Shown: positions 33,699 through 41,669 of the stretch, piece after piece
Numbering within the stretch: the first letter of the stretch is position 1
How the letters are laid out: each line of letters starts with the position of its first letter
Assembly: GCA_002256115.1 (NCBI GenBank)
Contig: NKIK01000004.1
Location: forward strand, 62,001 to 126,000
Source of the DNA: Burkholderiales bacterium PBB3
Lineage (GTDB): Bacteria > Pseudomonadota > Gammaproteobacteria > Burkholderiales > Burkholderiaceae_C
Direction of reading: 5' to 3'
DNA: 64,000 nucleotides
The notes under the pieces: model-generated
Database searches by the model: none
What the model was told of the DNA's origin: nothing
The model's input: only the letters and a program-made list of their open reading frames with translations
Translations under genes and position numbers: made by a program

Positions 33699-35012
33699 CT
33701 AGAGCACCAGCAGCGCCCGGAAGTCATTCACATTGGTGAAGGTCGGGCCGGTGACCACCAAATCGTCCAGGGCCGCAAAGTAGCCATAGGCATCGTTGCG
33801 GTCCATAAAACTGGGCAGTGCGTGACCCAAAGCCTCGGCCCGGGCCAGCGTATCCGGCCCCACCCGCGCACCCGCGTTGTCCTCCACCCCATCAATACCA
33901 TCGGTATCCGCTGCAATGGCGTAGACACCGGCTTGCCCCTGCAGTGCCTGCGCCAGCCCCATACAAAATTCACCAGCGCGGCCACCGCGCCCGCGTGGCG
34001 TACCCGCCGGACGTGGGCGCAGGGTGACCGTGGTTTCACCCCCGCTCAAGATCACGCAAGGCTTGGCAAACGGCTGCCCGTGGGCGGCCACCGCGCGCGC
34101 CAACGCCGCGTGCACTTGCCCCACCGTACGGGACTCGCCCTCTATCGCGTCGCTCAAGATGTAGGCGGCAATACCGCTGTCGCGTGCTGCCTGGGCTGCG
34201 GCTTCCAGCGCCTGCTGAGGCGTAGCCACCATGCTGACCCGGTGCTGGGCAAATAGCGAGTCTTGGGGCTTGGGGGTTTCCAGTTGACCTTGTTCCAGTG
34301 CTTGGGCTACGGTGGGCGGCAGGTCGATCGCGTAGCGCTTCAATACGGCCAGGGCCTGCTCACAGGTGCTGGGGTCGGGCACCGTGGGGCCGCTGGCCAC
34401 TACACAGGGGTCATCTCCGGGCACATCACTGATCAACAAAGTAAGCACCTGTGCCGGCGCGCAGGCTTGCGCCAAACGCCCACCTTTGATGCTGGAGAGG
34501 TGCTTGCGCACGCAATTCATTTCACTGATGCTGGCACCACTGGCCAGCAGCGCCTGGGTAATCCCTTGTTTGTCTGCCAGGCTCAGCAACGGCGCGGGCA
34601 GGGTCAACAGCGACGAGCCACCGCCGGAAATCAGGCACAAGACCAGGTCGTCAGCGCTCAGGCCCGCAGCCATTTGCAAAATACGCTCGGATGCGGCCAG
34701 GCCCGCGGCATCGGGCACGGGGTGGGCGGCTTCCACCACCTCGATGCGCTGCGCCAAGCCCTGCGGGCGTTGCGGCACATGGCCATAGCGGGTAACCACC
34801 AAACCTGACAAGGGCGCTTGGCTAGGCCAATGGGCTTCTACCGCCTGCGCCATGGCGGCGGCGGCCTTGCCAGCGCCCAAAACCACGGTGCGGCCTTTGG
34901 GGGGCGTGGGCAAATAGGCGGGTAAACAATGCGCGGCCTGGGCCCGCTGCACCGCAACTTGGTACAGGTGCGCCAGAAAAGCCTGGGGAGATTGGTGTGG
35001 ATCAGGTGCCAC
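33699..35012 (-). CDS. Glycerate 2-kinase, MOFRL type
   Basis: A 437-residue enzyme of the GK-II class (DUF4147 plus MOFRL), which phosphorylates glycerate to 2-phosphoglycerate; some relatives are named TtuD or hydroxypyruvate reductase. Key segments are VVLGAGKAAAAMAQAVEAHW, ISGGGSSLL, the loop ISEMNCVRKHLSSIKGGRLA and, near the C-terminus, AADTDGIDG. The start is GTG at 35012. It probably uses substrate brought in by the convergent TRAP system. The STAS-tailed gene lies 17 bp upstream on the same strand. Confidence 0.9.
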   Translation of the reverse strand: MAPDPHQSPQAFLAHLYQVAVQRAQAAHCLPAYLPTPPKGRTVVLGAGKAAAAMAQAVEAHWPSQAPLSGLVVTRYGHVPQRPQGLAQRIEVVEAAHPVPDAAGLAASERILQMAAGLSADDLVLCLISGGGSSLLTLPAPLLSLADKQGITQALLASGASISEMNCVRKHLSSIKGGRLAQACAPAQVLTLLISDVPGDDPCVVASGPTVPDPSTCEQALAVLKRYAIDLPPTVAQALEQGQLETPKPQDSLFAQHRVSMVATPQQALEAAAQAARDSGIAAYILSDAIEGESRTVGQVHAALARAVAAHGQPFAKPCVILSGGETTVTLRPRPAGTPRGRGGRAGEFCMGLAQALQGQAGVYAIAADTDGIDGVEDNAGARVGPDTLARAEALGHALPSFMDRNDAYGYFAALDDLVVTGPTFTNVNDFRALLVL

Positions 35013-35029
35013 GGGAAACGCCAGCGAGC

Positions 35030-36934
35030 CTAATTGGCGCGCACCAATATCTTGGCGTGTCGGTCAATGCCGAGCATCTGGAAAAACACGGCAATCAAAC
35101 GCGGCACCTTGACCAGCTGAATCTGGCAGCCATTGGTTTCGCGGTCTATGGCCCAGTTCAACAATGCCCCGGCAGCAGAAAAATCCATACGCACCAGCAA
35201 CGCACAAGACACCACAATATGGTCCGTCGTATCGGCAGCGGCGCTCAGCTTGGCCAACGCGTCTACCGGCTCGCCCACCAGGGAGCCGAACAACTCACTG
35301 ACGGCGAACGGCCCCGCCACGGCAGGCAAATCGTCGACAAAAACGGAGGGCGGACCGTCTTCCAAAGCACCAAATTCGGACGGTGAGTGGTCTTGCACAA
35401 AGGTACAGGCCGGGTTTTGCCAAGAGGGGGGAGAGACCTCGTAGACCACGCAGTAGTCCAGCGCCAGGCTTTCAAAATCATCATGGCGCTGCAAAATGCA
35501 CAGCGTATCCAGGCGCATTTTCCACCACAGTGGGTCCACCGTTTTATCGTCAGCAGGGGTTTGCCGCTGCTGCGCGCGCAGCAAAGATTCCACCCCACTC
35601 CAATGCAGCTCCACCGGTTGGGTACACCAATGGCTCAGCAAGTCGGCCAGCGCGGGTGCGGCGCCGGGTTCAATCTCACTGAGTGCAAACCAATCCACAT
35701 GCCATACGGACTTTGACCCCGGAAAGTGCAATCGCAGTGCTGCCACCGCCGCGGCAGACAACAGGGCGGGAGACTCCCACACCTTGCCGGGTGCAGCCAA
35801 GGCCACCGCGCTGGGCGACGCCACCGGCGTGGCTTCTGCGTGGGCTTGCAGCAGCTCTGGCAATGAAAACCACTCGGCCGGTGAGCGCCCAAAGCGCTCC
35901 GCGTAATCCATGGCCACCACATCAAAGCCATCTTGCTGGCCGGTGGCGCGGTACAAATCAAACAGCGCAGAGGCCACCACATCTGCCGACGCGGTCGTTA
36001 ACGAGGTGTCTTGCAATAGGCTCAGCAGCATGGCCTCTGCGTTGGCGTTATCACCCTCCGCAAATTGAATGGCGGCGTCTTGCAGCGCGGCCTCTACATG
36101 CTCGGGCAGCGGCACGGGCGCTGCGGGTGGAGCAGGCGCAACTGCAACCCGGACCGGGGGCATCTTGGCAATCCGGCTGGGTGCCATGTCTGACAGGGTG
36201 AATTCAAGCGGGGCCAAGTCTTCTCTGCGCCTGGGTGCCTCTGCGCCCCCCAGGGGCATGGCCACGGTGTCATTGTGGTCGGAATCAGACGTCGAGGAAA
36301 AGGTATCCACCTCTTGGCCCCCCTGGGCCGAGAGCAAGCCGGTGAAATCCAGATCCATACTGTCAAGCTCTTCACCAGCCCCAGGCAAGGTGGGTGCTGC
36401 GGCGCGCGCACCCGTTTTGGGCGGCTCCGTGCGCAATGGGGCGGGTATGGTCCCGTCGGACTCGAAAATTCCAGCCCCCGATGCCAGCGGCCTTCCGCCG
36501 CGTTGATCTGCAGGCGGTGCCACAGACGCTACCTTGCTGCGCGCCCACGAACTGATCATGTGGGCTTCAATGGCGTCGATTTTTCTGAGCGTAGAGGCCC
36601 GGTCATCGACCGCAAAGCTTGAACTGGTCTGAAAAGCCGAGGGCCGCCCAGCCAATTCATGCCCGACGATACCGGCAGATAAAGGGGACTTGCGCAACTT
36701 ACGCAGGTAATTGAACTCACGGCGGCGCACCAGATCATCCTGGCGCTTGCGTTGAATCAAGGCCTGGAGTGCGTTTTTTTCGTTGTCACCGACGCGGTTG
36801 TGTCGTGACTCATCGGCGTCATGCTGGCCGCCAGCGGCACCTTTGGCCGCGCCCGTGCCATCACGACCATCCGGCGCTCGAAAAATACTGGCTACTTTGG
36901 ACAGCAAGCCTGATGTTGGTGGTTTCGTCGCCAT
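35030..36934 (-). CDS. Large protein with C-terminal STAS-like domain
   Basis: A 634-residue soluble protein. The N-terminus (residues 1-120) is highly charged and helical (EKNALQALIQRKRQDDLVRR); residues about 120-290 are Pro/Ala-rich and probably disordered; residues about 290-430 look helical and TPR-like. The last 75 residues (IVVSCALLVRMDFSAAGALLNW, then GCQIQLVKVPRLIAVFFQML) match a STAS domain of the anti-sigma-antagonist type. No domain here suggests catalysis. It may be a scaffold or regulator, but the partner is not visible. It is divergent from the crotonase gene. Confidence 0.75.
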   Translation of the reverse strand: MATKPPTSGLLSKVASIFRAPDGRDGTGAAKGAAGGQHDADESRHNRVGDNEKNALQALIQRKRQDDLVRRREFNYLRKLRKSPLSAGIVGHELAGRPSAFQTSSSFAVDDRASTLRKIDAIEAHMISSWARSKVASVAPPADQRGGRPLASGAGIFESDGTIPAPLRTEPPKTGARAAAPTLPGAGEELDSMDLDFTGLLSAQGGQEVDTFSSTSDSDHNDTVAMPLGGAEAPRRREDLAPLEFTLSDMAPSRIAKMPPVRVAVAPAPPAAPVPLPEHVEAALQDAAIQFAEGDNANAEAMLLSLLQDTSLTTASADVVASALFDLYRATGQQDGFDVVAMDYAERFGRSPAEWFSLPELLQAHAEATPVASPSAVALAAPGKVWESPALLSAAAVAALRLHFPGSKSVWHVDWFALSEIEPGAAPALADLLSHWCTQPVELHWSGVESLLRAQQRQTPADDKTVDPLWWKMRLDTLCILQRHDDFESLALDYCVVYEVSPPSWQNPACTFVQDHSPSEFGALEDGPPSVFVDDLPAVAGPFAVSELFGSLVGEPVDALAKLSAAADTTDHIVVSCALLVRMDFSAAGALLNWAIDRETNGCQIQLVKVPRLIAVFFQMLGIDRHAKILVRAN

Positions 36935-37105
36935 ACTTGCAGTCTACAACGCGATGCTCGCTCTTCGTTCAATTCCGGCTACCGATAAACCCCAATGCCG
37001 CAGGTGTATTGCAGCTAAGCAGGTTTCAGGCCAGCGTCGGTAGCATAGTCGCACAGTTAGACTCTAAAAATCACTTTACACAACGATACAAATCAGGAGC
37101 AGCAC

Positions 37106-37798
37106 ATGAGCGAATGGGTTCAGTTTCAAATCGATGACGGCGTGGCCACCATCACCTTGTCCAACGGCAAGGTCAATGCGCTGTCGCCAGATGTGATTGC
37201 GGCGATCAATGCCAGCCTGGACCGCGCCGAAGAAGCTGGTGCCGTGGTCATCCTGACCGGGCAAGCCGGTATCTTGAGCGGCGGCTATGACCTCAAAGTG
37301 ATGAAAACCGGCCCCGAAGCCACCCGCGATATGGTGGCCGCGGGCTCCGCCTTGACGCTGCGCATGTTGGCCCACCCCCAGCCCCTCATCGTGGCCTGCT
37401 CCGGCCACGCCATCGCCAAAGGGGCATTTTTGCTGCTGGCCTGCGATTACCGCATCGGCGTGGAAGGGCCTTTCCAAATTGGCCTTAACGAGGTCAAGAT
37501 CGGCATGACCATGCACCAGGTGGGCATCGCCCTGGCCCGCGACCGGCTGATGCCCGCGGCGTTTCAGCGTTCGGTGATTAACGCCGAGATTTTTGGACCC
37601 CAGGCGGCACTGGCGGCTGGCTTTTTGGACCAGGTAGTGGCCCCCGACCAACTCATGGCCACTGCCCACGCCATGGCCCAGCAACTGCGCCAATTGAATA
37701 TGACGGCACACACGCAGACCAAACGCAAAGCACGCAAGGCGCTATTGGATACGCTGGCCGCTGGTATTGAAATCGACAAGCTGACCGGGCTGAGCTGA
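37106..37798 (+). CDS. Enoyl-CoA hydratase/isomerase family protein (crotonase)
   Basis: A 230-residue crotonase-fold enzyme. Oxyanion-hole segments are seen as GILSGGYDLKVMK and CSGHAIAKGAFLLLACDYRIG. The glutamates of classical hydratases are not clearly present: the second loop reads FQIGLNEVKIGM with Glu at one position. It may be an isomerase, a thioesterase-like or a hydratase branch; the CoA substrate is unknown. The start has CAGGAG eight bases upstream. No beta-oxidation genes are adjacent. Confidence 0.85.
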   Translation: MSEWVQFQIDDGVATITLSNGKVNALSPDVIAAINASLDRAEEAGAVVILTGQAGILSGGYDLKVMKTGPEATRDMVAAGSALTLRMLAHPQPLIVACSGHAIAKGAFLLLACDYRIGVEGPFQIGLNEVKIGMTMHQVGIALARDRLMPAAFQRSVINAEIFGPQAALAAGFLDQVVAPDQLMATAHAMAQQLRQLNMTAHTQTKRKARKALLDTLAAGIEIDKLTGLS

Positions 37799-37845
37799 GC
37801 CGCGCGCTGCCATTCACCCCTTTTGTTCAATCTGAAAGAAGCCCC

Positions 37846-38298
37846 ATGACACCCTTTCGCACACTCACCTCCTGCACGCTGGTCGTTGCATCACTCTTGC
37901 TGGGTGCCTGCACGGCACCGTTAAACCCCGACACCACCAAGGTGGCGTTTCGCGGAAAGCTGAGCGCCAGTGAAGAGGTGCCGCCCGGCACCAGCACCGG
38001 CACCGGAACGCTGAAAGCAACTTTTGACACCCAATCCAACCTGCTGAACTGGACCGTGACCTACTCCGGCTTGACCGGGCCTGTGGTGGCGGGGCACTTC
38101 CATGGCCCAGCCCTGCTGGGACAAAACGCCGGTGTGGCGCTGGGATTCAGTGGCAGCCTGGACAGCCCCATCAAAGGCTCTGCGACGCTGACTCCGGCCC
38201 AGGCCGCCGACTTCATGGCGGGCAAGTGGTATGTGAATTTACACACTGCGGCCAACAAGGGCGGAGAAATCCGCGCGCAGGCCCTGCTGGAGCCCTGA
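37846..38298 (+). CDS. CHRD-domain lipoprotein
   Basis: A 150-residue protein with a lipobox (LLGAC) and a CHRD domain over residues about 33-148: KLSASEEVPPGTSTGTGT, VAGHFHGPALLGQNAG and WYVNLHTAANKGGEIRAQ. CHRD domains occur in extracellular proteins and are named after chordin; their activity in bacteria is unknown. It lies 47 bp after the crotonase gene. Confidence 0.87.
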   Translation: MTPFRTLTSCTLVVASLLLGACTAPLNPDTTKVAFRGKLSASEEVPPGTSTGTGTLKATFDTQSNLLNWTVTYSGLTGPVVAGHFHGPALLGQNAGVALGFSGSLDSPIKGSATLTPAQAADFMAGKWYVNLHTAANKGGEIRAQALLEP

Positions 38299-38302
38299 AC
38301 CC

Positions 38303-38323
38303 TGGCGGGCAACAGGCCCGCCA
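38303..38323 (+). terminator. Perfect 8-bp hairpin after the CHRD gene
   Basis: TGGCGGGC and GCCCGCCA form a perfect stem with a five-base loop, four bases after the CHRD stop. There is no T-run, so it may protect the 3' end or act as a weak or Rho-assisted terminator before the Mla operon. Confidence 0.5.
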
Positions 38324-38424
38324 AACACCTGGCCACGGGCAAATACCGTGTGCCAGCGCACTGACGGCACGCACCCGCCTACCGACACTGGAGCCTTGTT
38401 GAGATCACCACCACAAGGACTTCC

Positions 38425-39243
38425 ATGGGCGAATTTGCGCAGCCACAGACGCCGCTTCTAGAGCGCATAGGCCGCAGCACGTTAGCCGTCTGGGAGCAAG
38501 CGCTTGCCATGCTCAGCTTTGTGGGCGAGTCATCCATCGCATTGGGCGGCTGGATCACCCACCCTGGGCGCGTACGCTGGCGGCCGGTCTTGTTCAATCT
38601 GCGCAGCGCAGGCTCTAACGCCCTGCCCATCGTTGGCCTGCTGTCGTTCTTGTTAGGCATCGTGGTGGCCTACCAGGGCGCAGACCAACTCCGGCAGTAC
38701 GGTGCCAATATCTACGTTACCGATTTGGTGGGTTTGTCCATGCTGCGCGAGTTTGCGCCGCTGATGACCGCCATCATCATCGCTGGGCGCTCAGGCTCGG
38801 CCTATGCCGCACAAATTGGCACCATGGCGGTAACCCAAGAGATCGACGCCATGCGCACCCTGGGGATACCGCCCCTAGAGATGCTGGTGCTGCCCAAGCT
38901 GATAGCGCTGGTCATCGCCATGCCCTTGCTCACGGTGTTTGCCGATGTCATGGGGATTGCGGGTGGCATGCTGATGGCCCAAGCCCAACTGGGTGTGAGT
39001 TACGGCGAGTTTCTCGACCGCTTTCCGCATGCCGTCAGCGTCACTTCGTATTTGGTCGGTATTGGCAAAGCGCCCGTGTTTGCGGTCGTCATCGCACTGG
39101 TGGGTTGTTTTCAGGGCTTTCTGACCCGCGGTGGCCCCGAGAGTGTGGGGCAACAGACCACGCGCGCAGTGGTGCAGGCCATCTTTTTGGTGATCGTGGC
39201 CGACGCGCTTTTCTCCATCGCCTTCAGCGTGTTGGATCTTTGA
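38425..39243 (+). CDS. mlaE: MlaE-family lipid ABC permease
   Basis: A 272-residue permease of the MlaE family, inner membrane part of an ABC system moving phospholipids between the membranes. Typical parts: IVAYQGADQLRQYGANIYV, LREFAPLMTAIIIAGRSGSA and QEIDAMRTLGIPPLEMLVLP. Its N-terminal extension (about 50 residues) is longer than in E. coli MlaE. AAGGA lies ahead of the ATG. First gene of a five-gene operon: mlaE, mlaF, mlaD, lipoprotein, AsmA. Confidence 0.92.
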   Translation: MGEFAQPQTPLLERIGRSTLAVWEQALAMLSFVGESSIALGGWITHPGRVRWRPVLFNLRSAGSNALPIVGLLSFLLGIVVAYQGADQLRQYGANIYVTDLVGLSMLREFAPLMTAIIIAGRSGSAYAAQIGTMAVTQEIDAMRTLGIPPLEMLVLPKLIALVIAMPLLTVFADVMGIAGGMLMAQAQLGVSYGEFLDRFPHAVSVTSYLVGIGKAPVFAVVIALVGCFQGFLTRGGPESVGQQTTRAVVQAIFLVIVADALFSIAFSVLDL

Positions 39244-39244
39244 C

Positions 39245-40075
39245 ATGGCAGACGCCGACCGCGCGCCCGAGATCGTCATCGACATGCAACAGGTGGTCAC
39301 GCGCTTTGGCAGCCATGTGGTGCACAAAGGTATCAACTTGCAAGTGCGCCGCGCAGAAATTTTTGCAGTCATTGGTGGCAGCGGCTCGGGCAAATCCACG
39401 CTGCTGCGCGAAATGATTTTGTTGCACACCCCCAATGAAGGCAGCGTCCAAGTACTGGGCACTACCTTGGCCGACATTACGGCGGCGGCAGCTCTTGCAC
39501 TGCGGCAACGCTTTGGCGTGCTGTTTCAGCACGGTGGTTTGTTCGGTTCTCTCACGGTGCTGGAAAACATTGGCCTGCCCCTGCGTGAGCACCGCAAGCT
39601 CAGCGATGCGCAGATCGACAGCATCGCCAAAACCAAACTGGCTGCCGTGCAGCTCCATGCGGATGTTGCAAACCAGTACCCCTCCGAGCTGAGTGGCGGC
39701 ATGCTCAAACGCGCTGCGCTGGCCCGGGCGCTGGTGCTGGACCCCGAACTGCTGTTTCTGGACGAACCCACCGCGGGCCTGGACCCGCAAAGCGCTGCGG
39801 GTATCGACGCGCTGGTGCGCGAACTGTGTGAGAAATTTGGCCTGACCATTGTGATGATCACGCACGACCTGGACACGCTGTGGCAAGTCGTGGACCGCGT
39901 CGCCGTATTGGCCGACGGCACCGTGCAGGGCGTGGGCTCCATGGCCGCGCTCTCCAAGATGGAGCAGCCCGGCATCCAGGCTTTTTTTGAAGGCCCCCGC
40001 AGCCGGGCGGCACAAACCCAGACCCACGCCGTGGCCGCCTCGGCCCACAAGGAGCCATCATCGAAACCAAAGTGA
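39245..40075 (+). CDS. mlaF: MlaF-family lipid ABC ATPase
   Basis: A 276-residue ATPase with Walker A GGSGSGKST, signature LSGGMLKRAALARAL and Walker B LLFLDEPTAGLDPQSA, ending HDLDTLWQVVDRV. The C-terminal tail after residue 240 is Ala/Gln-rich. It drives the MlaE permease. The stop overlaps the start of the mlaD-type gene region, so translation is coupled. Confidence 0.93.
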   Translation: MADADRAPEIVIDMQQVVTRFGSHVVHKGINLQVRRAEIFAVIGGSGSGKSTLLREMILLHTPNEGSVQVLGTTLADITAAAALALRQRFGVLFQHGGLFGSLTVLENIGLPLREHRKLSDAQIDSIAKTKLAAVQLHADVANQYPSELSGGMLKRAALARALVLDPELLFLDEPTAGLDPQSAAGIDALVRELCEKFGLTIVMITHDLDTLWQVVDRVAVLADGTVQGVGSMAALSKMEQPGIQAFFEGPRSRAAQTQTHAVAASAHKEPSSKPK

Positions 40076-41001
40076 ACTATGCCCTGGTCGGCGCTTTTGT
40101 ACTGACTCTGGGGGCGGTGCTGGTGGCCGGTGTGCTGTGGCTGGCCGCAGGCGGTGCCTGGCAAAAGAAGTACGACACCTATCTGGCAGTCGTAGACGAA
40201 TCGGTGGCCGGTCTGAATCTGGACGCGCCCGTCAAATACAACGGCGTGGATGTCGGCAAAGTGCAAGCCATTGCGTTGGACCCCAACCATCCGCAGCGCG
40301 TCAACCTGCTGTTTGCCATTGCGCGCGGCACGCCGATCAAAGAAGACACCGTCGCCACCCTCAAGACGCAGGGCTTGACCGGCATTGCCTACGTCGAACT
40401 GAGCGGCGGCACCCTGGGCGCGTCTGCGCTGCAAACGCTGCCCGATGCGCAATACCCGCAGATTCGTAGCGCGCCGTCTTTGTCTGCACGCCTAGAAAAC
40501 GTGCTGACCAATGTGCTGGCCAAACTGGACAGCACCTCGACCAATATCAATGCGATGCTGAGCCAAGACAACCAGGCCGCACTGCGCAGTGCCTTGTCGG
40601 ATATTGCGGTGGTGGCGCGCACCATCGCAGTCCGCAAAGACAGCATCGACACGGGCCTGCTGGACGCCGCCGCCAGCTTAAAGAACACCGCCAAAGCCAG
40701 CGCCAAGATGAACGCCCTGGTAGACCGCGTAGGGCGCGGTGCCGATGCCGTGGAAAAGATGGGCAATTCCGTCGCAGCCACCAGCCAGAGCGCGGGCAAG
40801 ACCGTGGACGCGGTGGGCGTGGACATGAAACGCATCAGCACTGAAACGCTGCCGGAGCTGGAAAGGCTGTTGGCAGAGTTGACCTCTTTAAGCGGATCGC
40901 TGCGCGCCCTAACCGACCAAACCCGGCGCGACCCCCGGGGGCTGATTTTTGGGCGCACCCCCGTACCGGGTGGCCCGGGCGAACAGGAGAGCCAACCATG
41001 A
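40060..41001 (+). CDS. mlaD: MlaD-family MCE protein
   Basis: A 313-residue protein with one N-terminal transmembrane helix (YALVGAFVLTLGAVLVAGVL), an MCE domain (residues about 40-120, VAGLNLDAPVKYNGVDVGKV) and a long coiled-coil tail. It binds lipids between permease and outer membrane. Choice of start: the first canonical codon is GTG 40072, but relatives begin M-E-T-x, and here codons at 40060 read ATC-GAA-ACC-AAA, with AAGGAG five bases before the ATC. I therefore propose a rare ATC start; GTG 40072, 17 bases from that AAGGAG, is the conventional alternative. Confidence 0.85.
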   Translation: METKVNYALVGAFVLTLGAVLVAGVLWLAAGGAWQKKYDTYLAVVDESVAGLNLDAPVKYNGVDVGKVQAIALDPNHPQRVNLLFAIARGTPIKEDTVATLKTQGLTGIAYVELSGGTLGASALQTLPDAQYPQIRSAPSLSARLENVLTNVLAKLDSTSTNINAMLSQDNQAALRSALSDIAVVARTIAVRKDSIDTGLLDAAASLKNTAKASAKMNALVDRVGRGADAVEKMGNSVAATSQSAGKTVDAVGVDMKRISTETLPELERLLAELTSLSGSLRALTDQTRRDPRGLIFGRTPVPGGPGEQESQP

Positions 41002-41669
41002 CACCACACAAGCAAGGATTTACCCCACGGGCACTGCGAACTGCAGCCGGTCTGCTCTGCGCGCTGGCGGTCGGGGTGGGCTTGGGGGGCTGCAGTGTGC
41101 TGCGCCCATCTGCACCGGTGCAGGCCCACTTTTATGCGTTGCAAAGCCAGCCCACACCGCTTGCACCGCCACCGGCTTTGGCGGCGGGCCGCAAGCTGCC
41201 TACCTTGATCGTGAATCCGCCGTATGCAGCGCCGGGCTTCGACAGTGCCCGCATTATTTTTGTGCGCGCGGACCACCAATTGGAATACTTTGCCCACAGT
41301 GAGTGGGTGGAGCCCCCCGCCCGCATGCTGGGGCCGCTGTTGGTGGCTGCGCTTGAAAGTACCAACGCCTTTGGTGCGGTGGTGCTGATGCCTGCCAGTG
41401 CCGCCGGTGAGCTGCGCCTGAACACCGAGCTGGTGCGCCTGCAGCAGAATTTTCAGACCCAGCCCAGCCGCGTGCAGGTCGCGGTGCGCGTGCATCTGAT
41501 GGATGACCGAACCCGCAAAGTACTGCAGTGGCGGGAGTTCAAAGCCGAGGCCATAGCCGCCAGTGAAACACCCCAAGGCGGTGTGGCGGCTGCCAATGCC
41601 GCCATCCAAAAAGTACTGGCAGACGTGGCCCTTTTCCTGTCAACACGGACTGCAGTGCCGCATGACTAG
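40998..41669 (+). CDS. ABC-type transport auxiliary lipoprotein (PqiC-like)
   Basis: A 223-residue lipoprotein (signal with lipobox LGGC) of the ABC-type transport auxiliary family, similar to PqiC/DUF330. The body starts HFYALQSQP and contains SARIIFVRADHQLEYFAHSEWVEPP. Such proteins sit in the outer membrane and meet MCE partners. The start overlaps the mlaD stop (ATGA), and the end overlaps the AsmA gene by eight bases. Confidence 0.88.
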   Translation: MTPHKQGFTPRALRTAAGLLCALAVGVGLGGCSVLRPSAPVQAHFYALQSQPTPLAPPPALAAGRKLPTLIVNPPYAAPGFDSARIIFVRADHQLEYFAHSEWVEPPARMLGPLLVAALESTNAFGAVVLMPASAAGELRLNTELVRLQQNFQTQPSRVQVAVRVHLMDDRTRKVLQWREFKAEAIAASETPQGGVAAANAAIQKVLADVALFLSTRTAVPHD

